Shown here piece after piece: positions 12,692 to 22,357 of a stretch of DNA of 64,000 nucleotides. Position 1 is the first letter of the stretch; every line of letters begins with the position of its first letter. Position numbers and translations under genes: made by a program. Under the pieces are notes generated by a model, which was given only the letters and a program-made list of their open reading frames with translations, did no database searches and was not told the origin of the DNA. The stretch is from assembly GCF_000585395.1 (NCBI RefSeq), contig NZ_KK073875.1:3447307-3511306 (forward strand), written 5' to 3'. The stretch is from Saccharibacillus sacchari DSM 19268. Its GTDB lineage: Bacteria; Bacillota; Bacilli; Paenibacillales; Paenibacillaceae.

Positions 12692-13750
12692 ATGAGTCAA
12701 TCGCAAGAATCGACGAACCTGAATTCGAAGTCGGAGAAAAAGCTCGGGGAGATCCCGATATCCGTACTTGATTTGTCCCAGATTGTAGAAGGCAAGACGG
12801 CGGCGGACGCGTTCAAAGACAGTCTGGATTTGGCCCGCCATGCCGAAAAATGGGGCTATAACCGTTACTGGGTAGCGGAGCATCACAATATGCCGGGCGT
12901 CGCAAGTTCGGCCACGTCGGTCGTGATCGGGTATCTGGCGGCCGGAACGTCGAGTATTCGTCTGGGCGCGGGCGGCATCATGCTGCCGAACCATGCGCCG
13001 CTCGTGATTGCGGAGCAGTTCGGCACGCTGGAGTCCATGTATCCCGGGCGGATCGATCTGGGACTCGGCCGCGCGCCGGGCAGTGACCGTCGGACGTCTA
13101 TCGCGCTGCGGCGTGATGTAACGGCGGACGATTTCCCGGAACTGGTGGAAGAGCTGCGCAGTTTCTTCGACGCGTCGAAGACTTCGTATCATGCGCCGAT
13201 CCGGGCCGTGCCGGGCGAAGGGTTGGATATTCCGATCTGGTTGCTGGGGTCAAGCGACTTCAGCGCAAGGCTGGCGGCTTATCAAGGACTGCCGTTTTCG
13301 TTCGCGGGTCATTTCTCGCCGGATTATCTGGATCGGGCGCTGGAAGTGTACCGGACCACGTTCCGGCCGTCGAAGACGCTGTCCGAACCGTATGTCATGC
13401 TGGGCGTGTCGTTGATCGCCGCGGATACGAATGAACGTGCCGAGTTCTTGTCCACGACGATGCAGCAGCAAGTGGTGGCGCTGACGCGCGGCCGTCCCGG
13501 AAAAATCCAGCCGCCGGCCGATCTGTCGTCGCAGCTTGACCCGCTTGAACTGTCGGCGGTGCGCAAACGGATGGAATCGGCAATCGTCGGAGACCGTGAC
13601 ACCGCGGAACGCCGTTTGCAGGAACTCTTGGCTCGAACGCAAGCGGATGAATTGATCGTAACGAGCGGGATCTACGATCATGCGGAACGTTTGCATTCTT
13701 ACGAAATCCTGGCTGATATCGCGATTCCGTCCGGCAAGGCAACGTTGTAA
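12692..13750 (+). CDS. LLM-class flavin-dependent oxidoreductase
   Basis: A luciferase-like monooxygenase of 352 residues. Typical segments are [45 protein letters not shown] and [16 protein letters not shown], which form the TIM-barrel FMN site. The substrate is unknown. RBS GGAGGGA precedes the ATG, and a strong terminator follows at 13797. Confidence 0.92.
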   Translation: MSQSQESTNLNSKSEKKLGEIPISVLDLSQIVEGKTAADAFKDSLDLARHAEKWGYNRYWVAEHHNMPGVASSATSVVIGYLAAGTSSIRLGAGGIMLPNHAPLVIAEQFGTLESMYPGRIDLGLGRAPGSDRRTSIALRRDVTADDFPELVEELRSFFDASKTSYHAPIRAVPGEGLDIPIWLLGSSDFSARLAAYQGLPFSFAGHFSPDYLDRALEVYRTTFRPSKTLSEPYVMLGVSLIAADTNERAEFLSTTMQQQVVALTRGRPGKIQPPADLSSQLDPLELSAVRKRMESAIVGDRDTAERRLQELLARTQADELIVTSGIYDHAERLHSYEILADIAIPSGKATL

Positions 13751-13796
13751 AAAAAATCGACGTTTTGGCGATCTTTTTCGCGAATTCGCATATTTC

Positions 13797-13857
13797 GCCC
13801 CGACTCCGTATTCTCGGCAAAGCGCTTCATGCTTGCCGAATCGGGTCGGGGCTTTTT
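13797..13857 (+). terminator. Rho-independent terminator
   Basis: GCCCCGAC pairs with GGTCGGGGC, and the inner CGGCAA pairs with TTGCCG. Five T follow. Confidence 0.85.
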
Positions 13858-14010
13858 ATCATGATTAAGAACTTGCTAAACGAAAACGATTGAAATGCCG
13901 ATTAAGAACATATGTACGTAAATTCTTCGACGAATTTCGTTTTTCGGGCCAATTATCGGTATAAAAATGGTATAATAAAAAAATCACATGCAAGGCAAGG
14001 AGGAAGCGGT

Positions 14011-14262
14011 TTGGCAAAAGGTAAAGTAGCAAAGCGGCCGACCCGCGACGAGTTTGTTCTGGAAGAAATAGGGAATCAATTGACTGAAGCCTACCAGGAG
14101 AAATCCGTTGTGGAATTGACGGTCTGGGGAGTACCTGAAGCGGTTCGGGGAACGATCGTCAAGATGGACTCGAGAACCGGTAAAGTTCATGTCGAACAAG
14201 AAGAAGAAACGAAAAAAGTCTCTTTCATGGACATTATGGCCTTGAACTATCCGCGCGATTAG
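14011..14262 (+). CDS. YolD-like small protein
   Basis: An 83-residue YolD-family protein (DEFVLEEIGNQLTEAYQEKSVVELTVWG...VKMDSRTGKVHVE...VSFMDIMALN). In Bacillus the family is often next to DNA polymerase Y genes, which are absent here. The TTG start at 14011 is chosen because CAAGGAGGAAGCGG precedes it. The frame is open further upstream without a start signal. A TATAAT lies at 13971. Confidence 0.85.
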   Translation: MAKGKVAKRPTRDEFVLEEIGNQLTEAYQEKSVVELTVWGVPEAVRGTIVKMDSRTGKVHVEQEEETKKVSFMDIMALNYPRD

Positions 14263-14325
14263 TGATCCCGATCACTCTGCACAGCCATGCACCGCGGAGG
14301 AACAAGCTGATTGAAATACAAAAAA

Positions 14326-14367
14326 AGCTCTGCCCGAGTTGAATGTTCTCGGATAGAGCCTTTTTTT
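14326..14367 (+). terminator. Rho-independent terminator of the yolD-like gene
   Basis: GCTCTGCCCGAG pairs with CTCGGATAGAGC, followed by seven T. Confidence 0.85.
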
Positions 14368-14376
14368 CTGAGTGGG

Positions 14377-14519
14377 GAAGCTGAGGGGTTGCGCGGAGAG
14401 AGAAATTCGTTCAAGACGCTGTCTCACCCGGAAAGTTGAATTGGATTTAAGTAAGGAATCTTTCCGGGTTCAAAGGCGTCTTTCACTGAATTTCTCTCTC
14501 CGCTCCGCACGTTAGCTTC
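14377..14519. repeat. Palindromic intergenic element D
   Basis: Outer arms GAAGCT...GCGGAGAGAGAAATTC and GAATTTCTCTCTCCGC...AGCTTC pair, as do inner CCCGGAAAG/CTTTCCGGG. Read on the minus strand it matches element B (GAGAAATTCAGTGAA, GCCTTTGAA). Confidence 0.65.
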
Positions 14520-14526
14520 TTGTTTT

Positions 14527-14568
14527 AGAAAAAGACCTTCCTCGGTGAGTAGAGGAAGGTCGAAAAAA
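14527..14568. terminator. Bidirectional hairpin terminator
   Basis: A perfect 10-bp stem GACCTTCCTC/GAGGAAGGTC is flanked by an A run on the left and A/T runs on the right. On the minus strand it is followed by TTTTT, so it may stop transcripts from trhO. Confidence 0.6.
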
Positions 14569-14569
14569 T

Positions 14570-14795
14570 TACTTTTTTAAAGTATAGGGCTGGTAATTTG
14601 TCTTTCTCTGGTCTTAGTGCTTGTCGCTTTTAAGGTTTGCCGTCTTTACAGCCTTTAACTCTTGCGTCGGGCAAAGCCCACGCCATATCTTTTCCGAGAA
14701 GTTAGGCACTTCGCGGAAAAAAGAGCAGAGCGACAACCCAATCCCGTGCAAAGGGGATTGGATGTCTCCCCTACCTAAAAGCCATTCGGCGCGGG
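14570..14795. other. Intergenic stretch with no assigned gene
   Basis: I see no credible reading frame. One strong small hairpin, CCAATCCC/GGGATTGG (about 14739-14761), and T-rich tracts are visible. A small RNA is possible but nothing identifies a family. Confidence 0.3.
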
Positions 14796-14932
14796 CGCAG
14801 CGGAGGGGCGGGGGAAGCTTGAGAAGCGGAGCGTTCGCCTTTAAAATCGGATTTCCCACCATAAACTTGTTTTATCCAATAGGAGGAAATCCGATTTTGA
14901 CAGCGATCGAAAGCTCCCCCGCCCCGCAGCGT
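14796..14932. repeat. Palindromic intergenic element C
   Basis: Arms GGCGGGGGAAGCTT / AAAGCTCCCCCGCC and AAAATCGGATTTCC / GGAAATCCGATTTT pair. It shares GAGCGTTCGCCTTT with element A and lies 3' of trhO. Confidence 0.65.
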
Positions 14933-14956
14933 CACCCAAGCGCCAGCCGTAACTTC

Positions 14957-15838
14957 TCAGCCGGCAGCGACGGTTTCCTTACACTCGTCCGAGCAGTAAT
15001 GGCTGTGCTCATCCGAACACGACTCGCACACCAGATGCTGCAAGTTGCACACCGGGCAGTTTACATAAACGTCGGTCGGTTCGTCGCAGTGGTAGCATGT
15101 GCCGACGATGCTTGGCGCGACATGGTTGATCGGCACGGAAATGCGTTCGTCGAATACATAACATTTGCCGTCGAACAGGTCGCCTTGGACTTCTTCGTCT
15201 TTGCCGTACGTCACGATGCCGCCCTCGAGTTGGCCTACATCCGTAAAGCCCTCGTCGATCATAAAGCCGGTCAGCTTTTCGCAGCGGATGCCGCCCGTGC
15301 AGTAGGTAAGGATCGTTTTGTCTTTGTGTTCGGCCATGTTTTCGCGGATCCATTCCGGGAAATCGCGGAACGAATCGATATTCGGGCGGATCGCGTTACG
15401 GAAATGACCCAGGTCGTATTCGTAATCCGTGCGTCCGTCGAGTACAATAACATCGTCGCGCTGCAATTGTTCATGGAACTCTTTCGGAGAAAGGCGTTTG
15501 CCGAACTTCACGTTCGGGTCGAGTTCTTTTTCATAGCGGAACGTGACTAATTCTTCTTTATGACGAACGAACAGCTTTTTGAACGCATGTTCTTCGGAAT
15601 CGTCGATTTTAAAAACCGTGCCTTCGAAGCGCTCGTCGGCCAGCAGATCCTTCATATATTGCTCGGTCTGCTCGTACGTGCCGGACAGCGTGCCGTTGAT
15701 GCCTTCGCTGGCGATCAGGATGCGTCCTTTGACGCCGAGGTCTTTGCAATATTGCAGATGTTGAGCGGTATAGACTTCCGGCTCATCGATTTTGACGAAT
15801 TTATAAAAAAGCAGAATGCGGTAAGGACTGTTTTCCAT
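14957..15838 (-). CDS. trhO: tRNA uridine-34 hydroxylase / rhodanese-family protein
   Basis: A 293-residue UPF0176 protein, the family of TrhO (YceA), which makes 5-hydroxyuridine at the tRNA wobble base. An N-terminal ferredoxin-like part (LLFYKFVKIDEPE...GRILIASEGINGTLSG) precedes a rhodanese domain with the active Cys in YCTGGIRCEK. The C-terminal Cys-rich tail (CYHCDEP...CPVC...CESC...CSDEC) is a zinc-ribbon type seen in Firmicute members. The start has a gene-proximal GGGTGAT on the minus strand. Confidence 0.93.
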   Translation of the reverse strand: MENSPYRILLFYKFVKIDEPEVYTAQHLQYCKDLGVKGRILIASEGINGTLSGTYEQTEQYMKDLLADERFEGTVFKIDDSEEHAFKKLFVRHKEELVTFRYEKELDPNVKFGKRLSPKEFHEQLQRDDVIVLDGRTDYEYDLGHFRNAIRPNIDSFRDFPEWIRENMAEHKDKTILTYCTGGIRCEKLTGFMIDEGFTDVGQLEGGIVTYGKDEEVQGDLFDGKCYVFDERISVPINHVAPSIVGTCYHCDEPTDVYVNCPVCNLQHLVCESCSDEHSHYCSDECKETVAAG

Positions 15839-16013
15839 ATCATATCACCCGTAATCTCATTGATTTTTGCCGCCGCTTCCTGTAGGATGCTTGCGTGCAA
15901 CTTAAAATTTTAGACGTTTTATCGGCATTCGTCAATTGATTCGTTTGTTAACGGGTTCAACAAAACAAACGGAATAAATATATATGAAGAACGTGAAGAG
16001 GAGAGTACCCCAT

Positions 16014-17036
16014 ATGACTTCGAAAAACCAACGATTTGAACAGCTATTCCAAAGCAACGTCAAGCTGTCTGCCTACTCGACATACGAGATTGGCGGGGAG
16101 GCTCGGCACTTGGCGCTTCCGCGAACAATAGAAGAACTTTCGACCATGCTGCACGGCGCGCGTACCAAAGGATTGAATCCGTTCCTGTTCGGCTCCGGCT
16201 CCAACACGCTGTTCCCGGATCATCCGGACGAGGAGATGTTGTTCTTTTCGCTTAAGGAACATATTGAATTCAAGCTGCTGCCGGGACGCCTCTTTGTTTC
16301 CGCAGGCACGCCCATGACGCTGCTGGCTTTATTTGGGTTGTATACGGGCATTAGCGCTTTCGATTTCACGTTCTTGCTGCCGGGCACGCTCGGAGCGGGA
16401 GTATATATGAACGCCAAATATTTCAGCCACCAGATCAGCGACGTGTTGGAAACGGCTTACGTGATCGACAAGGAGCATCCGGAAAAAGGCATTATCTCGG
16501 TGCCGCTCGGCAGTTGCGAATACGGCTACAAAAAGTCGATATTCATGCGCATGCCGTGGATCGTGGTCGGCGCGGATCTCAAGCTTCCGGTCGATCCCAA
16601 ACTGACGCCGCAGGAAACGGACGAGCTTTTTGCCAAATTAAAAGCCAAAAACCTGTCCTCTTCGGTGCTGCCTGATTATTATCGTCATTACACGAACGAA
16701 CTGAATATTGCGGCGAAACAAGGGCTGGAAGTGCGTCAGGAATTGCTGGACGTGATCGCGGATCGCGGCGGCAAGCTGCATTTTGATTTTCCTTCATGCG
16801 GTTCCGTGTTCAAAAACAACTATACGATCGGCGAACCGATGGGCAAGCTGGTGGATCGGATCGGGTTGCGCGGCACGGTAATCGGCGGCGCGATGATCTC
16901 CGATCACCACGGAAACATCATTCAGAATCGCGGCGGGGCAAAAGCAAGCGATATCGTGGACCTCGTTCATCTAGTTCAAGAGAAGGTGGAAGCCGAATTC
17001 GGTTTCGTACCTGAGCCTGAACTTGTGATCGTTTAG
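16014..17036 (+). CDS. murB: UDP-N-acetylenolpyruvoylglucosamine reductase (MurB-like)
   Basis: This flavoenzyme performs the second committed step of peptidoglycan precursor synthesis. Features are the FAD-binding segment GSGSNTL, PGTLGAGVYMNAK, the proton-donor region FPSCGSVFKN, and GGAMISDHHGNIIQN near the end. I chose the ATG at 16014 (340 residues) because AGGAGAG lies 8 bases before it. The ATG at 15984 has no ribosome-binding site. The gene stands alone, so it could be a second MurB paralogue. Confidence 0.92.
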   Translation: MTSKNQRFEQLFQSNVKLSAYSTYEIGGEARHLALPRTIEELSTMLHGARTKGLNPFLFGSGSNTLFPDHPDEEMLFFSLKEHIEFKLLPGRLFVSAGTPMTLLALFGLYTGISAFDFTFLLPGTLGAGVYMNAKYFSHQISDVLETAYVIDKEHPEKGIISVPLGSCEYGYKKSIFMRMPWIVVGADLKLPVDPKLTPQETDELFAKLKAKNLSSSVLPDYYRHYTNELNIAAKQGLEVRQELLDVIADRGGKLHFDFPSCGSVFKNNYTIGEPMGKLVDRIGLRGTVIGGAMISDHHGNIIQNRGGAKASDIVDLVHLVQEKVEAEFGFVPEPELVIV

Positions 17037-17223
17037 TATTGGGTCATACGAACTAATATTTGCATTTTACAGGATTTTAACACTTTTTCTCAATTTTTTT
17101 ACGAAACAATGAACTTTCCTGTTTGGACACATGCTAGAATGAGACGCAGATGGCTTGATACCAAAATCTTGCTATGCCAAAAAATGTTCTCAAAAAAAGA
17201 TCCAAACAGGAGGCGGTTGAAAA

Positions 17224-20058
17224 GTGGGTAAGTTTTCGCTGTTCAAATCTAAAGGACTGAAAGCGGTGTTGGCGCTGTCGGTCGTAGCATCGCTCGAAGT
17301 CGGATTGTTCTCGTCGGTACCGGCATCCGCCGAAACGGCAGCTGATCCGGCTCCGTTCATCAATGCGAAGGTCGTGAACGAAAACGCGGGCAAAAAGGTG
17401 CTGTTCGACAACACGCATGCGCAAACGGCGGGTGCGGCGGATTGGGTTATTGACGGCGGCTTCTCCGACTTCGGCAACGGAATCGCAGGCGAAGGCTACT
17501 ACGTCAAAGAACTGCGCAAAACGACGCCGATTACATACGCGGATCTGGCGGATTACGACGTCTTCGTCATTGCGGAGCCGAATATTCCGTACAAGGCGAG
17601 CGAACAAGCCGCGATGCTGCAATACGTAGAGCAAGGCGGAAGCATCTTCTTCGTAGGTGACCACTATAACGCGGACCGCAACAAAAACCGTTGGGACGGT
17701 TCCGAAGCGATCAACGGTTACCGTCGCGGAGCTTGGGAAGATCCGACAAAAGGCATGAGCGCAGAGGAGAAAAACTCCGCAGCGATGCAGGGCGTAGTGA
17801 GCTCCGACTGGCTGGGCGAAAACTTCGGCGTTCGTTTCCGTTATAACGCGCTGGGCGATATCACGGCAAACAACATCGTAGCGGCTGACCAAGCATTCGG
17901 CATTACGGCGGGCGTGAAAGGCGTTGCGATGCATGCAGGCTCGACGCTGGCCATCATGGACCCGACCAAAGCAAAAGGTATCGTTTACCTGCCGAAAACA
18001 AACGCGGCTTGGGGCAACGCGGTTGACCAAGGCGTTTACAACGGCGGCGGCGTCGAAGAAGGCCCTTACGTAGCGGTTTCCAAAGTAGGACTGGGCAAAG
18101 CGGCATTCATCGGCGACTCTTCGCCGGTCGAAGACGCAACGCCGAAGTATCTGCGCGAAGAAACAGGCGCAAAAAAGACGACATACGACGGCTTCAAAGA
18201 AGTCGACGACGCGGCGCTGCTGCTGAACACGATCAACTGGCTGGCGGATCAGGAAGATTACACGGATCTGACGCAAGTCGACGGTCTGACACTGGATCAA
18301 CCGACAGCGCTGCTGCCGTTCGAAGATCCTGCTGCTTCGACCGAGCCGCAACCGGAGCCTTGGTCGAATCCGGCAGCCGGCTACAAATGGTGGGACCCAT
18401 CCACCTTCAAGCCGGGTTCTTACGGTTCGTCCGTAACGGTGACTCAGCCGGTATTCAATCTGATCCACCAGGATCAACTGCCGAATGCGGAGGAGTTCCA
18501 AATCCGCCTAAAGATCGACAACCTGGCACCTAACTCGACGACATCGGGTTACAGCGCAGGGATCTATCTGACAGGCGGTACGCAAGTTGCACAGATTCAA
18601 AACCCGGACGGCACTTGGCCGACGTCGTACGGATACAGCCAAACGTTTAGCGTGACGACAGATGCCAACGGTACGGCTTACCGCGATATCGGCGTACGCA
18701 TCAAAGCGGGCACGAACGGTGCAGCCAGCCTGCGTCTGCGTCAAAACGGCACGAACCTGCTCACGAAGAGCGTGACGGTGGCGAATGTTCCGGCGCAGCC
18801 TCTTCCAGAGATCGAGCAGCCGGGCAGCAACATTCCCGAGCTGAGCACGATCGCGTCGGCTCGCACGCAAGCGGAAGGCACGCTGGTTACGTTGGAAGGC
18901 GTAATCACGACTCAACCGGGTTCGTTCGGGGGCCAGGCTTTCTACCTTCAAGATGAGACGGCAGGCATTTACGTGTTCCAAAGCGAGAGCGGCTTTAATC
19001 AGGGCGACAAGATTCGCGTAACGGCACCATTGGCGCTGTACAACACGGAGCTTGAACTGACAACGCCGGTTGCAATCGAAAAAACGGGGACGGCAGAACT
19101 GCCGTCCCCGGTCCTTGCGGATACGGTAACGGAGGCAAACCAAGGTCAACTGATCCAACTGAAAAACGTAACGGTATCCAATATCGTGGCGGCAACTCCT
19201 GCTGGCACATTTGAATTCGACGCGACTTCGGATGCCGGCGTGGCTACGCATATCCGCGTAGACGGACGTACAGGTCTGACGCAGGATCAATTCGCTTATG
19301 CGGAAGGCGACAAGCTCGATATTACGGGCGTATCGGCAATCTTCCGCGGTGCTTTCCAACTGAAACCGCGCAGCGCATCGGATATCGTTCCGGCCGCTTC
19401 GACCGAAGAACCTCCGGTTGAAGAGCCTGAACAGCCAGGTCAACCTGTCGACGGTCCGGCTACGGCAGCTCCGGGAACTCCGGTGCTGACTGACGACAAC
19501 GGACATGACACCGGTCTGCGCGACGGCAGCTACAATGTCACGATGAACCTGTGGTGGGGCAATAACGGTTCTTCGTACAAACTGTACGAAGACGGCAAAG
19601 TGATCAAAAGCGCTCTGCTGACCGACGCAACGCCGGGCGCGCAAAAAGTATCCGTACCGGTAGAAGGCAAAACAAACGGCACGTATACGTACGAGCTGGA
19701 ACTGACTAACCGTTTCGGCACGACAAAAAGCAATGTGCTAACCGTTAAGGTAACGGATGCAGCGCCTGCACAAGCGGTTCTGTCCCAAGACAACTGGGAT
19801 CGTGACGGCAACTACAACGTGACGATGAACCTGTGGTGGGGAACGAACGCGTCTTCGTACGAACTGTATGAAAACGGCGAACTGGTCGACACGCAAAGCT
19901 TGAACGCGGCAACGCCAGGCGGCCAAAGCGCAGTAACGAAAATCAGCGGCAAAGCACCGGGTACTTACGAGTACAAAGCCGTGCTGAAAAACGCGGCTGG
20001 CGAAACTTCGACGCAAAGTATCAAAGTTGAAGTCGGCTCGTTTGCGAGCGCAGCTTAA
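17224..20058 (+). CDS. Large secreted modular protein with two chitinase-type Ig domains
   Basis: The 944-residue protein has a Sec signal peptide ending near VPASAETA. An N-terminal domain resembles a DUF4350/GATase-like fold (VLFDNTHAQTAG...DYDVFVIAEPN...GGSIFFVGDHYN...AAFIGDSSPV). A middle beta domain is followed by an OB-fold-like domain of secreted nucleases (GTLVTLEGVITTQPG...FYLQDETAGIYVF...GDKIRVTAPL). Two C-terminal repeats share NYNVTMNLWWG (about residues 765 and 860) and resemble Ig modules of chitinases. GTG start with AGGAGG. No catalytic motif is proven; it may be extracellular nuclease- or polymer-binding. Confidence 0.8.
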   Translation: MGKFSLFKSKGLKAVLALSVVASLEVGLFSSVPASAETAADPAPFINAKVVNENAGKKVLFDNTHAQTAGAADWVIDGGFSDFGNGIAGEGYYVKELRKTTPITYADLADYDVFVIAEPNIPYKASEQAAMLQYVEQGGSIFFVGDHYNADRNKNRWDGSEAINGYRRGAWEDPTKGMSAEEKNSAAMQGVVSSDWLGENFGVRFRYNALGDITANNIVAADQAFGITAGVKGVAMHAGSTLAIMDPTKAKGIVYLPKTNAAWGNAVDQGVYNGGGVEEGPYVAVSKVGLGKAAFIGDSSPVEDATPKYLREETGAKKTTYDGFKEVDDAALLLNTINWLADQEDYTDLTQVDGLTLDQPTALLPFEDPAASTEPQPEPWSNPAAGYKWWDPSTFKPGSYGSSVTVTQPVFNLIHQDQLPNAEEFQIRLKIDNLAPNSTTSGYSAGIYLTGGTQVAQIQNPDGTWPTSYGYSQTFSVTTDANGTAYRDIGVRIKAGTNGAASLRLRQNGTNLLTKSVTVANVPAQPLPEIEQPGSNIPELSTIASARTQAEGTLVTLEGVITTQPGSFGGQAFYLQDETAGIYVFQSESGFNQGDKIRVTAPLALYNTELELTTPVAIEKTGTAELPSPVLADTVTEANQGQLIQLKNVTVSNIVAATPAGTFEFDATSDAGVATHIRVDGRTGLTQDQFAYAEGDKLDITGVSAIFRGAFQLKPRSASDIVPAASTEEPPVEEPEQPGQPVDGPATAAPGTPVLTDDNGHDTGLRDGSYNVTMNLWWGNNGSSYKLYEDGKVIKSALLTDATPGAQKVSVPVEGKTNGTYTYELELTNRFGTTKSNVLTVKVTDAAPAQAVLSQDNWDRDGNYNVTMNLWWGTNASSYELYENGELVDTQSLNAATPGGQSAVTKISGKAPGTYEYKAVLKNAAGETSTQSIKVEVGSFASAA

Positions 20059-20105
20059 GCTGGCTTGTTGAGTATTGTAGACTGAAGTAGAGGCGCATGC
20101 GATTG

Positions 20106-20150
20106 AAAAAGGATTCCTTTCTCCGGGTGGCGGGGAAGGGAATCCTTTTG
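20106..20150. terminator. Bidirectional terminator between convergent genes
   Basis: AAAAAGGATTCC...CTCC pairs with GGGGAAGGGAATCCTTTT. It serves both the plus-strand secreted protein gene and the minus-strand gene ending at 20162. Confidence 0.8.
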
Positions 20151-20161
20151 TTTTTGGGCGA

Positions 20162-22204
20162 CTACGACTTGGCGATATAGGCAACTCCACGGATCGTATT
20201 ACTTCGGTATTCGAATATAAGAAAATAACTGTTCATCTCGTACCAACGCAGCGTATACTTTCCGATTTTGTCGACTTTCGATTTGCCGTAAATCGAATCC
20301 AGATCGGCAGCGCGCTGCAAGTTGATGTTGCGGAGAATGCTCCTGTCGATTGTCGCATAAGCGTTTTTCAATCGGCCGTCTTTGAATACAAGCGTTGTAT
20401 TTCCCGAGTAGTATCCTTGCATGCCCACTGTTGGCTTAGCGACCATTTTTCCGTTTTCGACCTCGTAATAAGAGTTATAAATGAGTTCAAAGTCTTCGAT
20501 AAATTCGTGCTTTTCCGGATCGGCGGCGACTTGATCTTCCCTCAGGTCTTCCGTGAACAGACGCAGGACGTCATAACTGTAGCGATCCGAAGTCGAAGCG
20601 TAATCCGTAAAAGCAGCGACCACGCCCAAAGATTCATTGAGTCGCTCGAGCGGAATATAAGCTTTGCCTGCATGGAAAACGGCTTCTTTGTCCGATGCGG
20701 AAACGGTCAGTTTTTTGCTGCCTTTTGTAAAGGTAATGCTTTTTTTCGAACGCACAAGCGTGGCATCGATTGCTTTCGCGAAATCTCCTGCTTCGATATA
20801 CCAGCGATTATCGTGAGTCAGGAAAGGACCTTGCCCGGCAAACGAAATCATCTTGTCGTCCACGTAAGTGACCGGAGGAGGCTGCAGACTAAGCAAGCCC
20901 TGCTTCGACCCGTACAGAACGCCGCTGTTTTCGTAAGTGTTATTCGCGTTTGGAAGGACCTGGCTAAGCGTTCCCGTAGGCAAATGCAAGTACGAATTGA
21001 AGCTCGAGACATTGCTACTGATATAAACGACATCTTCGTAGAAGGCATCGACGCCCCAACCTTTGCTTTTGGGAAGCGGCTTTTCGATTTTGCGGATCAG
21101 TTTTGCAGTTGCGGCATCAAAAACCCAAAGATTTTGCAGGTCGAATTTTTGTTTCCCATTCACTGTTTTTGCCGGAAGCTCGCTGACAACGATGTATGCA
21201 TTGCCCGGACTGAAATGAGCGAAGCTTCGGGACGTGCTCGGAGTCAAAGGAATGATTTTGTCGCTTGTGCCGATTCGGTAGCCAAGTCGGGCCAGACCGG
21301 TTGCAGGATCGAGATAGGTGAAGTAGCTGTATTTTCCTGCTTTATATTCTTTTCGTTCAGAAGATGCAGGGCTTTCAACATCGGAAGAATCGACTTTCTT
21401 GCCGTTTTGAAGATAATTTCGAAAAACGGCTTCGTATTTTTGATTGCCTATTTGCGCATATGTCATATTCTCGCGCGGATTGCTTGCAGATTCTTTGTAC
21501 GCGATATAGTCTTGAACTTGCAAATAAGGCTCTTGATTTTCGGAAAAGTAAACTTGCGCATGACCTTTTCCGGAAGTTCGGGTAAGCAGTTTTTTGCTGG
21601 CCAAGGAGTAGATTTCCGTAGTGCGGTTCGTATAGGTTTCTTTTTCTTCTTGTGCGCGACGGATTTGATAAGCTTCAAAATCGTGGAAAATCGTAATCAT
21701 TTGACGGCTGGCGATCACGTTACTGCGATCTAGCATGGTTAGCTTCCCTGTTGTCGGGTTGAACTCATAAATAAATTCTTTTTGAAGTACTTTGTTTCGC
21801 GGCTTTTCTTTTTCATCCACATGAATTTGCGACAATACGTATATTCTTGTCTGACGATCGGAAGTAAAATACCGAGGGTTGTCGAAATCGGCCCAGAACG
21901 TTTGGGTTTTGGAGTTATCGGATTCGCTGCGAAATTGAGCTTTTTGAGGAAGCTTCTCGCTTTTTTCCGGATAGCTCCATATCTTGGTTTGCGGAAGACC
22001 CGTATTCAAATCAATCCGGATGACTTTGGCTTGCGGAGTAACCGTAGTTTTATCCTCCGATAATAGGTATTCAAATTCGATTTCCATTCTAGCCCGTTCC
22101 GCAGCTTGCATGTGCTCTGCATGCCCGAAAAACATGATCGCAGCCATCAAAACGATTATGGTGACTGTTATCTTTTTCCATGCGGTTATCTGTCTCTGTA
22201 TCAT
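20162..22204 (-). CDS. Exported protein with copper-amine-oxidase-N-like (stalk) domain
   Basis: A 680-residue protein with an N-terminal signal/anchor (ITVTIIVLMAAIMFFGHAEHMQAA), a central beta-propeller-like region, and a copper_amine_oxidN1-like unit (SKKSITFTKGSKKLTVS...YIPLERLNESLGV). It has no copper-oxidase active site, since this domain is a common cell-surface module in Paenibacillaceae. The ATG at 22204 is chosen for the AAGGAGCAGAGGGA before it. The function is unknown. Confidence 0.8.
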   Translation of the reverse strand: MIQRQITAWKKITVTIIVLMAAIMFFGHAEHMQAAERARMEIEFEYLLSEDKTTVTPQAKVIRIDLNTGLPQTKIWSYPEKSEKLPQKAQFRSESDNSKTQTFWADFDNPRYFTSDRQTRIYVLSQIHVDEKEKPRNKVLQKEFIYEFNPTTGKLTMLDRSNVIASRQMITIFHDFEAYQIRRAQEEKETYTNRTTEIYSLASKKLLTRTSGKGHAQVYFSENQEPYLQVQDYIAYKESASNPRENMTYAQIGNQKYEAVFRNYLQNGKKVDSSDVESPASSERKEYKAGKYSYFTYLDPATGLARLGYRIGTSDKIIPLTPSTSRSFAHFSPGNAYIVVSELPAKTVNGKQKFDLQNLWVFDAATAKLIRKIEKPLPKSKGWGVDAFYEDVVYISSNVSSFNSYLHLPTGTLSQVLPNANNTYENSGVLYGSKQGLLSLQPPPVTYVDDKMISFAGQGPFLTHDNRWYIEAGDFAKAIDATLVRSKKSITFTKGSKKLTVSASDKEAVFHAGKAYIPLERLNESLGVVAAFTDYASTSDRYSYDVLRLFTEDLREDQVAADPEKHEFIEDFELIYNSYYEVENGKMVAKPTVGMQGYYSGNTTLVFKDGRLKNAYATIDRSILRNINLQRAADLDSIYGKSKVDKIGKYTLRWYEMNSYFLIFEYRSNTIRGVAYIAKS

Positions 22205-22357
22205 TCCCTCTGCTCCTTTATCCTCTAAAATGCTAGCTAACTCAATCATAACATTGTATTGACCATAAATCCCTTTATTTCCCGAATCAAAAAAGCGATT
22301 GTTTGGCAGCTTCTCTTACGGGTAATGGGGTTACGTAGAAATAAGGAGGCGATCAGC

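Noticed and set aside
14621-15550. 309-codon plus-strand frame opposite trhO
   Set aside because: The minus-strand gene has complete TrhO motifs; this frame has none.
17134-18501. 455-codon minus-strand frame opposite the secreted protein gene
   Set aside because: A shadow of the plus-strand gene, which has a signal peptide and clear domains.
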